A stretch of DNA of 7,068 bases. Source: an uncultured Granulosicoccus sp. (GTDB lineage: Bacteria; Pseudomonadota; Gammaproteobacteria; Granulosicoccales; Granulosicoccaceae). The DNA lies in the NCBI GenBank assembly GCA_938016235.1, contig CALLPU010000418.1:1-7068 (forward strand), written 5' to 3'. Under the pieces are notes generated by a model. It was not told the origin of the DNA, searched no databases, and was given only the letters and a program-made list of their open reading frames with translations. The position numbers were made by a program, and so were the translations under genes. This document shows, piece by piece, positions 1-5,840 of this stretch. How positions within the stretch are numbered: position 1 is the first letter of the stretch; every line of letters starts with the position of its first letter.

Positions 1-1011
1 GGAGACGTTGACTGTGCCTTCCTCCAGCACGATAGGCTGCCGGATGATGTCTGCAATCCCTCGTGCTCTGGCAACAGCGTCATCAGCTGATAGCGGGTTG
101 TCCAGAATAACGGCAAATTCGTCACCGCCGAGTCGTGCTACCAGGTCGGTTGGGCCGATGTGCCGACGCACGCGATCTGCAACATGGCAAAGCACCTTGT
201 CGCCGGCATGATGACCCAGCGTGTCATTGACAGGTTTGAACCCGTCCAGGTCGAAGTAGATGACACCCACTGTCTTTTGTGCGGCTGCATGTTTAACAAT
301 GATGGATTGGAGCCTGTCTGTAAACAGGGTTCTGTTGGGCAGCCGAGTTAACGAATCGTGATGAGCCAGTTCTTCAAGGTAATCATTGGCATTGCGCAAC
401 AATTTTTCTGTTTCGAGTTGTTCCGTGATGTCAATGATCATCACCTGAAAATTTCGAGTAGCCGAATTCTTTGCTCGGATTGCACTGGTTGCCAGCATTA
501 CTGGCCGAGTAGAGCCGTCACGCAGTTGCAGCGTCACTTGCAATTTCATGGACAGGTGAGAATTGGCCACTGAAATCAAGTGTTCGCGCAGTCTGCTTTG
601 ATCTTCATCGCACAGGTAGAGCGAGAAGGGAGTATTCACCAGATTGACACTGGATAACTGCAAGTACAGGGTGCCGGCCAGGTTGATCTTGTTGATGATG
701 CCGTTTTCGTCCATCGACAGGTATCCTGCCGGCGCAAGATGAAACAATTCGCGATATCGAAAATCGTTGGATTTTTGCTCCACAATGAGAGACTGCAACT
801 CTTTGCTTCTGCCTTCCAGCTCGGCAATGGACACACGCTGAGCATTGATCTGGTTACTCAGATTCTGCTCTCTGAGTTCAAGGTCAGTGTTCTGTTTTTC
901 CAGAAAATGTAACCGGGCTTGTAGTGAGGCAACTTCTTCAGGCTTCAGCGTAGCGCTATCGGAAATACCGTGTCTGTTGCAGTCAAAGTAGTAATCAGTC
1001 TTGGCGATCAT
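1..1011 (-). CDS. PAS-GGDEF diguanylate cyclase, 3' end cut by window edge
   Basis: An open frame of 337 codons runs from ATG at 1011 to the left edge with no stop, so the C-terminus is missing. In order it has a short N-terminal segment, a heptad-like charged region predicted to be a coiled coil (about residues 24-80), a PAS domain (about 84-200, opening ELFHLAPAGYLSMDENG), a short linker, and a GGDEF domain from about 213 (HHDSLTRLPNR, then DLDGFKPVNDTLGHHAGD at about 254-271). The signature GGDEF is at residues 295-299, intact, which supports synthesis of cyclic di-GMP from two GTP. The RxxD product-inhibition motif expected just before it reads GPTD (286-289), so its Arg is absent. There is no transmembrane segment or signal peptide, so it is probably cytosolic and senses through PAS. 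An EAL domain could follow beyond the edge. An in-frame TAA 27 nt upstream of the ATG limits the start; no strong SD is visible. It lies 218 nt past the aminotransferase and probably has its own promoter. Confidence 0.93.
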   Translation of the reverse strand, partial: MIAKTDYYFDCNRHGISDSATLKPEEVASLQARLHFLEKQNTDLELREQNLSNQINAQRVSIAELEGRSKELQSLIVEQKSNDFRYRELFHLAPAGYLSMDENGIINKINLAGTLYLQLSSVNLVNTPFSLYLCDEDQSRLREHLISVANSHLSMKLQVTLQLRDGSTRPVMLATSAIRAKNSATRNFQVMIIDITEQLETEKLLRNANDYLEELAHHDSLTRLPNRTLFTDRLQSIIVKHAAAQKTVGVIYFDLDGFKPVNDTLGHHAGDKVLCHVADRVRRHIGPTDLVARLGGDEFAVILDNPLSADDAVARARGIADIIRQPIVLEEGTVNVS

Positions 1012-1037
1012 TGAGCTGTGTAAATTTCGCGCTTGTT

Positions 1038-1066
1038 ATTATCGTTAGTAAGGTAGCTGCAAAAAA
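1038..1066 (-). promoter_or_regulatory. Weak sigma-70-like promoter candidate for the GGDEF gene
   Basis: On the minus strand GATAAT (1043-1038) matches the -10 consensus at five of six positions. It sits 17 nt after a T-rich hexamer (1066-1061) that matches the -35 consensus poorly. Transcription would start near 1031 and leave a leader of about 20 nt before the ATG at 1011. The poor -35 suggests either activator dependence or a chance AT-rich match. Confidence 0.25.
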
Positions 1067-1112
1067 CATGCGTTTCCCCTACAGATAACCGCCGAAACAG
1101 GCCCCAATGCGC

Positions 1113-1137
1113 CATGTAACATGTAAGCCAATGTTAC
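1113..1137. repeat. Tandem 7-bp repeat and 7-bp inverted repeat upstream of the GGDEF gene
   Basis: CATGTAA occurs twice in perfect tandem (1113-1119 and 1120-1126). Overlapping it, GTAACAT (1116-1122) and ATGTTAC (1131-1137) form an inverted repeat with an 8-nt spacer. The cluster lies about 100 nt upstream of the start of the diguanylate cyclase gene and upstream of the candidate -35, a position that suits an activator or repressor site. No known regulator consensus is recognised, so its role is inference only. Confidence 0.35.
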
Positions 1138-1229
1138 TTATCGCTAAAGGTTATTCCTACTGAAAAAAGTCTGCATTCACGTGCCAGTTCCGTGATTGCC
1201 GGATGTTGTTGTTATTGGCACAGTGCCCG

Positions 1230-2342
1230 TCACTGACAGATCAATGCCGATAATGCTTCACTCAGGCTGTTGTGCTCCGCCTCTGTGCCAACCCCTATTC
1301 GAATGAACTGGTCTTGAGGTGGCTGCATGGGTTTTCGTAGAAAAACTCCACATTCGGCAAGTTGCTTCAACACCGTTGTTGCGCGCTCCTGAGTACCGAA
1401 ATCTACAGCCACGAAATTGGTGGCTGACGGGATGTAGGCTAACTCAAGCGATCTGGCCAATGCGTAAACACGTTCTCTGCCGTGTTGCACTTCATTGATT
1501 ACCCGGGTGAGTATCAAGTCGTCCTGGAGCGAAGCAACGGCTGCAATCTGTGCAAGTCGGTTAACTCCAAAGTGATTGCGAATCTTGTCATACCCGCGAA
1601 TGATGCGCTCGTTTGCGATGGCATAGCCGATGCGCATACCGGCCATGCCGTAGGCCTTTGAAAACGTTCTGAATCGCACGACGTTGGCATCGCCAACGCG
1701 AATCGGAAGAGACGATTGTGCAGGCATGAACTCGATGTATGCTTCATCCAGGAGCAGCGTACAGTTGTGCGGCAATTGGCTGATGAGCGTTTCAATAGCC
1801 TCCTGGCTCACTTGCGTTCCCATAGGATTATCGGGGTTGGCCAGATAGACGAGGCGCGCGCTGGTTTGATGAGCGGCCTCTGCCAGTGCGATGGTGTCTT
1901 CGTGGTGGTTGTTATAGGGCACCGCTTTAACCACTCCGCCTGCCCCGAGGGCATGGTAGTTAACCGTTGGGTAAGCCCCGCCGGAAGTGACAAGGGTGTC
2001 CCCGGGTTGCAGGAACAGTCGAACGGTCAGACCCAGCAGAGAATCGATGCCAGCATCGACGCAAAGATTGTCCATGGGCACCTCCAGCCGGCTGGACAAA
2101 GCTGTTCTGAGGTCGTGGCTCAACGGATCGCCGTACCAGCTGCAAGCACTGGTGTTCAACGCTGCGCGCAGCGCTTCTTCGGCTTTCAAGCTGATCCCAA
2201 AGGCGCTTTCGTTAGCACCGAGTCGGGCAATGAACGGTGTTCCTCTGTCTCTCTCCAGTTCTTCCGGGGCCACGAACGGTACGTTATCGGGTAAGGCCGC
2301 AATAGTGGGAATGAACACCGGCGGGCTGTGATCTGAAGCCAC
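1230..2342 (-). CDS. PLP-dependent class I/II aminotransferase (HisC-like), distal gene of the pqq operon
   Basis: This 370-residue protein is of usual length for histidinol-phosphate aminotransferase-type enzymes and has the fold-type I landmarks. These are LGANES near residue 41 (compare LxxNENP in HisC), YGDP at 70-73, NPDNPMG at 169-175, DEAY at 199-202, the Schiff-base lysine K229 in SKAYGMAGMRIGY, and a substrate-carboxylate Arg (R348) in FIRIGVG. It should transfer an amino group from an amino acid to a 2-oxo acid, or the reverse; the substrate cannot be read from sequence. The start is GTG (2342-2340). An in-frame TAA lies two codons upstream and no good SD is visible. The start is only 3 nt after the pqqE stop, so translation is probably coupled to pqqE. 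True HisC is usually found with other his genes, none of which are here, so a role tied to PQQ or an unrelated amino acid is more likely. As I recall, an aminotransferase has also been reported in a Pseudomonas fluorescens pqq cluster; I have not verified this. Confidence 0.93.
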   Translation of the reverse strand: MASDHSPPVFIPTIAALPDNVPFVAPEELERDRGTPFIARLGANESAFGISLKAEEALRAALNTSACSWYGDPLSHDLRTALSSRLEVPMDNLCVDAGIDSLLGLTVRLFLQPGDTLVTSGGAYPTVNYHALGAGGVVKAVPYNNHHEDTIALAEAAHQTSARLVYLANPDNPMGTQVSQEAIETLISQLPHNCTLLLDEAYIEFMPAQSSLPIRVGDANVVRFRTFSKAYGMAGMRIGYAIANERIIRGYDKIRNHFGVNRLAQIAAVASLQDDLILTRVINEVQHGRERVYALARSLELAYIPSATNFVAVDFGTQERATTVLKQLAECGVFLRKPMQPPQDQFIRIGVGTEAEHNSLSEALSALICQ

Positions 2343-2345
2343 TGT

Positions 2346-3518
2346 TTATTCGGCAGGTTCAGTCAGCCGCAATGATTCCTTTGGGTCACGGAAAATCAAC
2401 GGCTGATCACCCACAATGCTGGTTTGTGTGGATTGCGCCTGCTCGATGGCGGTATCGACCACCCCTCGGTCGGGCGATTTGTCGCAGACCGGATCAGCTG
2501 CTGCGGGGTCGCCCGTGAGCATGAATGCCTGGCATCGACAGCCTCCCAGATCGTTATCGGCTTCGGGACATGAGCGGCAAGGTTCCTTCATCCAGTCTTT
2601 GCCGCGGTAGCGGTTGAATCCTTCCGAGCCGTACCAGATGGATTCGATGCTGTGTTCCGTGACCTTGGGAAACGCAGCGCCGGGCAACATGCGTGCCGTG
2701 TGACAAGGCAATGCTGTGCCGTCTGGTGCGATAGTGAGGAAAACGTTGCCCCAGCCATTCATGCATTTCTTGGGTCGGTTTTCGTAATAGTCGGGGACGA
2801 CGAAAATGATTCGCAGGCGATCACCGTAGCGTTCACGGTATTCGTTAGTCACCTCTTCAGCTTTATCCAGTTGCGCTTTGGATGGCAGCAAGTGATCCCG
2901 ATTGACGACCGCCCACGAGTAGTACTGTGTATTCGCCAGTTCCAGCGTTTCCGCTCCCAGCTCCAGAGCCATTTCAATGATCTTGTCGATATGGTCGATG
3001 TTCATCTTGTGGATGACACAATTGAGGACCATGGGCCAATCGTGGTCCTTGATCAATGAGGCCACTTTGTTTTTCAGATCGAAGGTGCGCGTGTTGGACA
3101 GAAAGTCGTTCATCTCGCGGGTGGAATCCTGAAACGACAACTGGATATGATCCAGCCCATTGTCTTTCAAGGCGCGTGCGCGCTTCTCATTCAGGCCAAC
3201 GCCGGTGGTGAGCAGGTTGGTGTAGAAACCCAGGCGATTGGCTTCGCCCACCAGTGTTTCAAGATCATTCCTGAGCATGGGCTCGCCACCGGAGAACCCG
3301 CACTGCACACTGCCTAATGCCCTTGCTTGCTGCAATGTGCTGATCCAGCCTTCGGTATCCAGTTCGTCACTCTGCCTGGCAAAATCCACAGGATTGAAGC
3401 AGAAAGCGCAGTGAAGTGGGCACCGGTACGTCAGTTCTGCAAGCAACCACAGAGGCGGACCCGGTCGCGTAGCCTTGGGATCTGTTGCCAGTCCGTGTTG
3501 TAACATGGGCGATGACAT
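2346..3518 (-). CDS. pqqE: PqqA peptide cyclase, radical SAM/SPASM enzyme PqqE
   Basis: PqqE uses S-adenosylmethionine and iron-sulfur clusters to form the carbon-carbon bond between the conserved Glu and Tyr side chains of PqqA, with PqqD presenting the peptide. The 390-residue protein has the radical SAM CxxxCxxC motif at C33, C37 and C40 (RCPLHCAFC) and the SAM-contacting GGEP at 77-80. It also has a C-terminal SPASM region with seven cysteines: C252, C272, C314, C317, C327, C329 and C345. D323 sits where an unusual Asp ligand of an auxiliary cluster is known in Methylobacterium PqqE. The length fits the family, with a roughly 20-residue N-terminal lead before PPLWLLAELTYRC and a tail of about 40 residues after the last Cys. 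The ATG at 3518 lies 10 nt after the pqqD stop with only a weak SD. A start at Met5 is also possible. Confidence 0.98.
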   Translation of the reverse strand: MSSPMLQHGLATDPKATRPGPPLWLLAELTYRCPLHCAFCFNPVDFARQSDELDTEGWISTLQQARALGSVQCGFSGGEPMLRNDLETLVGEANRLGFYTNLLTTGVGLNEKRARALKDNGLDHIQLSFQDSTREMNDFLSNTRTFDLKNKVASLIKDHDWPMVLNCVIHKMNIDHIDKIIEMALELGAETLELANTQYYSWAVVNRDHLLPSKAQLDKAEEVTNEYRERYGDRLRIIFVVPDYYENRPKKCMNGWGNVFLTIAPDGTALPCHTARMLPGAAFPKVTEHSIESIWYGSEGFNRYRGKDWMKEPCRSCPEADNDLGGCRCQAFMLTGDPAAADPVCDKSPDRGVVDTAIEQAQSTQTSIVGDQPLIFRDPKESLRLTEPAE

Positions 3519-3528
3519 GATGAATGGC

Positions 3529-3819
3529 TCAGCTCAGCGATATCCAGTGTTGTTCACAGGCAATCGATAAAAATGAATGCACGTCCTTTGTCAGGCCTGT
3601 GGTCTCAAAGGCAGTTTCCAGCTTGGCGACTATGTCGTCAACCGAAGTCTGTCCATCACAACGCTGCAGAATTTCAGCAGCACTGGGGTTGAGCTTCACC
3701 ATGCCTTCGGGATACAGCAGAACCCAGGTATCTTGCGCGGATTCGAACTGCAGCCTGTAACCGTTGGCTATCGTCGGGATTTGGCCTGATGTGATCTCCA
3801 CCGGAGTTGTTTCTGACAT
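3529..3819 (-). CDS. pqqD: PqqA-binding chaperone PqqD
   Basis: PqqD is a small winged-helix RRE-fold protein that binds the PqqA precursor and delivers it to PqqE. The 96-residue product shows the family pattern: an N-terminal strand region (YRLQFESAQDTWVLLYPEGMVKLNPSAAEIL, about residues 21-51), then a helical part with the DGQTSVDDIVAKL helix (55-67) and a C-terminal helix ending in W92. There is no signal peptide or membrane segment, so it is cytosolic. ATG (3819-3817) starts 4 nt after the pqqC stop, which indicates tight coupling within the operon. In some bacteria PqqD is fused to PqqC or PqqE; here it is a separate gene. Confidence 0.97.
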   Translation of the reverse strand: MSETTPVEITSGQIPTIANGYRLQFESAQDTWVLLYPEGMVKLNPSAAEILQRCDGQTSVDDIVAKLETAFETTGLTKDVHSFLSIACEQHWISLS

Positions 3820-3823
3820 GGCG

Positions 3824-4600
3824 TTATGAATACTCTACGGTTGAGTCGGCGCTTGTTTGCGTCGGGCGTTCCTGCGCTGGAGGTTGTCCGGGTAGTCCGT
3901 AACGCACAGCCATGGCGTCGTTCATCTGCCACAGCACGTCGAGTTTGAACTTGAGGATACCGAGCGCTTTTTGCTGTTGCTCGCGAGTCGTGAAGTAATC
4001 GAGTGTCACTCCCAGTCCGTGCTCAACGTCGCGTCTGGCTTGCGTGACTCGGTTGCGAAAATACATCAATCCCTCAGTATCAATCCAGGGGTAATGTTCG
4101 GGCCAGGTTGCCAGTCTTTGCTTGTGTATAGCCGGCGCAAAGAGCTCGGTGAGTGAGGCACATACGGATTCCTGCCAGGGTCGAGTGCGTGCAAAGTTGA
4201 TATAGGCCTCCACCGCAAACCGCACACCGGGAGTCACGTGGCGCAGGTCTGTGATTTCGTCACGCGTAAGCCCAACGGCAAGTCCAAGCCGTATCCATGC
4301 TTCGATGCCTCCCTCATCCTTGATACCGTTTATTTCGTAGCCGTCGTGGTCGAGGATGCGCTGGATCCATTCGCGTCGGACGTCTCTGTCGTCACAGTTG
4401 GCCATCACGGCAGCATCCTTGATGGGAATGGCAACCTGGTAGCAAAAGCGGTTGGCTACCCATCCTCGAATCTGTTCTTCCGTTGCCTTGCCCTCGTTGA
4501 GCATGACGTTGAACGGATGATAGATATGATAAGCGCTGCCTTGCTCGCGCAATCGACGCTCAAATTCCTCTTTGGACCAGGGGGTAGACTCAGTTGTCAC
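3824..4600 (-). CDS. pqqC: Pyrroloquinoline-quinone synthase PqqC
   Basis: PqqC is a cofactor-free oxidase that performs the last step, ring closure and eight-electron oxidation of AHQQ to PQQ using O2. The 258-residue helical protein has the family landmarks YHPFN (27-31), RFCYQ (51-55), DHDG (84-87), ELFAP...HKQRLATWPEHYPWI (152-173), YFRNR (180-184) and LKFKLDVLWQMNDAM (216-230). By offset from the Klebsiella enzyme as I recall it, active-site positions map to H159, R162, Y180, R184 and K219, all present. The start is GTG (4600-4598) and overlaps the pqqB stop TGA in the 4-nt string GTGA, typical of translational coupling. The last ~20 residues are polar, Pro/Thr/Ser-rich and probably flexible. 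Confidence 0.98.
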   Translation of the reverse strand: MTTESTPWSKEEFERRLREQGSAYHIYHPFNVMLNEGKATEEQIRGWVANRFCYQVAIPIKDAAVMANCDDRDVRREWIQRILDHDGYEINGIKDEGGIEAWIRLGLAVGLTRDEITDLRHVTPGVRFAVEAYINFARTRPWQESVCASLTELFAPAIHKQRLATWPEHYPWIDTEGLMYFRNRVTQARRDVEHGLGVTLDYFTTREQQQKALGILKFKLDVLWQMNDAMAVRYGLPGQPPAQERPTQTSADSTVEYS

Positions 4601-5514
4601 ACTTCAATCTCCATACCATCGTAAGCCACTTCAACACCGCGCCGCACCAGCTCGGCCCGCTCAGCGCTATCTTCGTCGAGTATCGGGTTGGTGTTGTTTA
4701 TGTGTATCAGTATTTTTCGCGTGCTGTCGGGCAATTTTTCCAGCCATTCAAGCATGCCACCCGGGCCCGATTGTGGCAAATGGCCCATTGAGCGTGCTGT
4801 TTTTGCCGACGCCCCGCGTTGTATCATTTCGTCATCCGTCCACATGGTGCCATCACTCAATACCACACTGGCCTGTTGCATGGCTTGCCAGACAGGCTCC
4901 TCCATCTCACCCAGCCCTGGCGCATAGAAGGCCGATGCACCGGATTCGCTATCTTGCATGTACATGCCGATCGTGTCGCCGGCAACCGGCTGGTCGCGGT
5001 GTGGGGAGTAGGGCGGCGCGTTACTGATCAGTGGCAACGGTTGGAAGCTCACCGACTCCGCCCCTGGGATGGCATACTCGTTTGCGTCTGTCTGGATCTC
5101 ATGCCAGTCAATATCGCAATAGTGCGTGAGCACCTTGAATAATGGATTACCTTCGCTCAGGTCTTCTCGCACTGCCGCTGTACACCATATGGACAAAGGC
5201 TGTTTGTGCTCGCGCAGCATCAACAAGCCTGTGGTGTGATCGATTTGCGCATCCAGCAGCACAATGGAGCGAATGCCGGTGTCTCTGAGTTGACGAGCAG
5301 GTTGCAACACACCGCATTGCTGAATCTGCGTCAGGATGTCTGGCGAGGTGTTGAACAACACCCAATCAGTCTGATCGCTGGTCACGGCGATGGACGACTG
5401 TGTTCGCGGTGTGGCCTTGATGGTGCGCTGACGAACACCGTGGCACATCGGGCAGTTGCAGTTCCATTGTGGGAACCCGCCGCCGGCGGCCGATCCGAGG
5501 ATCTTGATAATCAT
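4597..5514 (-). CDS. pqqB: PqqB, metallo-beta-lactamase-fold PQQ biosynthesis hydroxylase
   Basis: PqqB is an iron-dependent hydroxylase with a metallo-beta-lactamase fold. It is reported to hydroxylate the tyrosine ring of the Glu-Tyr intermediate released from crosslinked PqqA. The 305-residue product begins with the diagnostic LGSAAGGGFPQWNCNC block (6-21). The CNCPMC site at C19/C21/C24 is likely structural zinc binding. It carries the metal-site DAQIDHTTGLL (88-98, with D88, D92 and H93), SDGTMW (220-225), MGHLPQSG (243-250) and the C-terminal HINNTNPIL (271-279). Length is normal for the family. No signal peptide is present. ATG at 5514 aligns with the usual family N-terminus, but no Shine-Dalgarno sequence precedes it: the 12 nt upstream follow directly on the U-tract of a terminator. 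The stop overlaps the pqqC GTG start. Confidence 0.98.
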   Translation of the reverse strand: MIIKILGSAAGGGFPQWNCNCPMCHGVRQRTIKATPRTQSSIAVTSDQTDWVLFNTSPDILTQIQQCGVLQPARQLRDTGIRSIVLLDAQIDHTTGLLMLREHKQPLSIWCTAAVREDLSEGNPLFKVLTHYCDIDWHEIQTDANEYAIPGAESVSFQPLPLISNAPPYSPHRDQPVAGDTIGMYMQDSESGASAFYAPGLGEMEEPVWQAMQQASVVLSDGTMWTDDEMIQRGASAKTARSMGHLPQSGPGGMLEWLEKLPDSTRKILIHINNTNPILDEDSAERAELVRRGVEVAYDGMEIEV

Positions 5515-5526
5515 GATTTTGTCATT

Positions 5527-5555
5527 AAAAAAAAAGCCGGGCAGGCCCGGCTTTT
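5527..5555 (-). terminator. Intrinsic terminator/attenuator between pqqA and pqqB
   Basis: Read on the minus strand, AAAAGCCGGG and CCCGGCTTTT pair across a 4-nt loop (stem 5555-5546 and 5541-5532, loop 5545-5542). The 3' arm merges into a run of nine T residues (5535-5527). The six-pair GC core plus U-tract is a textbook Rho-independent terminator. It lies 47 nt after the pqqA stop and 12 nt before the pqqB ATG. It should release most transcripts after pqqA and let a minority continue into pqqB-E, giving excess precursor peptide over enzymes. As I recall, separate abundant short pqqA transcripts have been described in methylotrophs. Confidence 0.9.
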
Positions 5556-5572
5556 ATGGATATGGCAGACTT

Positions 5573-5593
5573 CACAGTGACGTTTGCACTGCG
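5573..5593 (-). other. Stem-loop in the pqqA 3' untranslated region
   Basis: On the minus-strand transcript, 7-nt arms CGCAGUG (5593-5587) and CACUGUG (5579-5573) pair with one G-U wobble around a 7-nt loop. It starts 9 nt after the pqqA stop and precedes the intrinsic terminator by 17 nt. It may stabilise the short pqqA mRNA against 3' decay, or it may be chance. Confidence 0.4.
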
Positions 5594-5602
5594 TCGTTCA
5601 GC

Positions 5603-5677
5603 CTAGCGGTTTGCGAAATACATAGTGATTTCGAAACCAAACCGTACATCAACTGCTGCTGGGATTTCCCATGTCAT
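5603..5677 (-). CDS. pqqA: PqqA, PQQ precursor peptide (24 residues)
   Basis: PqqA is the ribosomally made substrate from which PQQ is built. The frame ATG (5677-5675) to TAG (5605-5603) encodes 24 residues ending RFGFEITMYFANR, which matches the diagnostic PqqA C-terminus (family form R-x-G-F-E-V-T-M-Y). Glu16 and Tyr20, with the required E-x-x-x-Y spacing, are the residues joined by PqqE and carried into PQQ. The N-terminal part (MTWEIPAAVDV) is the recognition leader bound by PqqD and PqqE. A strong SD lies 8 nt upstream. It is followed by pqqB after 88 nt containing an intrinsic terminator, so it is probably expressed well above the downstream enzymes. A protease must release the crosslinked pair; none is encoded nearby. 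Confidence 0.98.
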   Translation of the reverse strand: MTWEIPAAVDVRFGFEITMYFANR

Positions 5678-5682
5678 GGTGA

Positions 5683-5690
5683 CTTCCTCT
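5683..5690 (-). promoter_or_regulatory. Strong Shine-Dalgarno site of pqqA
   Basis: AGAGGAAG on the minus strand (5690-5683) pairs well with the 16S rRNA 3' end and ends 5 nt before the pqqA ATG. It fixes the start of this very short gene. It also contrasts with the pqqB, pqqC, pqqE and aminotransferase starts, which have weak or no SD sites. Confidence 0.85.
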
Positions 5691-5731
5691 CCGTCATGTT
5701 GTTATTGAAAACACGCTGTACTGCTGATGCC

Positions 5732-5760
5732 AGTGTATCCCTTGAGTTACGCAGCGTCAC
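5732..5760 (-). promoter_or_regulatory. Candidate sigma-70 promoter of the pqq operon
   Basis: On the minus strand GTGACG (5760-5755, four of six matches including the TGAC core) and TACACT (5737-5732, four of six) are separated by exactly 17 nt. Initiation near 5725 would leave a leader of about 48 nt before pqqA. This is the best pair I could find between the spondin gene and pqqA. Both boxes are imperfect, and read-through from the spondin gene cannot be excluded. Confidence 0.4.
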
Positions 5761-5807
5761 CACCTATTGTGCAACGCTGGTACCAATTACCCAAGCTCTG
5801 CAATCGA

Positions 5808-5832
5808 CTCTGTACTGAAGTCAGTGGCAGAG
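5808..5832 (-). terminator. Stem-loop after the spondin-domain gene, no U-tract
   Basis: CTCTG (5808-5812) pairs with CAGAG (5828-5832), and inside it ACTGA (5814-5818) pairs with TCAGT (5821-5825), with a small internal bulge and a tight loop. It starts 8 nt after the TAA of the spondin gene. No T-run follows on the minus strand, so it is not a canonical intrinsic terminator. It may mark a transcript 3' end, protect against exonucleases, or assist Rho-dependent termination. Confidence 0.4.
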
Positions 5833-5840
5833 TGGGCGGC

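Larger units (their letters stand above)
1012..1229. other. Intergenic region with weak terminator and promoter candidates
   Basis: This gap separates the end of the pqq-linked aminotransferase from the GGDEF gene. No coding frame here looks real. On the minus strand just past the aminotransferase stop there is the near-perfect dyad GGCAC-A-GTGCC (1217-1227). A weak 5-bp stem follows, with arms at 1177-1181 and 1191-1195, and six T residues come 8 nt after it (1168-1163). This is at best a poor intrinsic terminator. Nearer the GGDEF gene are tandem and inverted repeats (1113-1137) and an AT-rich promoter-like segment, both listed separately. Confidence 0.5.

Noticed and set aside
1177..1195. 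Stem with TCACG/CGTGA arms as a firm terminator of the pqq-aminotransferase transcript
   Set aside because: The stem has only 5 bp, the loop is 9 nt, and the T-run starts 8 nt after the stem. It is too weak for a confident terminator call.
1716..2294. A 192-codon plus-strand open frame opposite the aminotransferase gene
   Set aside because: It is wholly antisense to a gene with clear catalytic motifs, has no recognisable domain, and its composition is that of a reverse-strand shadow.
5511..5525. A four-codon frame (ATG ACA AAA TCA TGA) whose stop overlaps the pqqB ATG
   Set aside because: It could in principle couple translation into pqqB, but it has no SD and its upstream region is the terminator U-tract. 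Five codons occur easily by chance.
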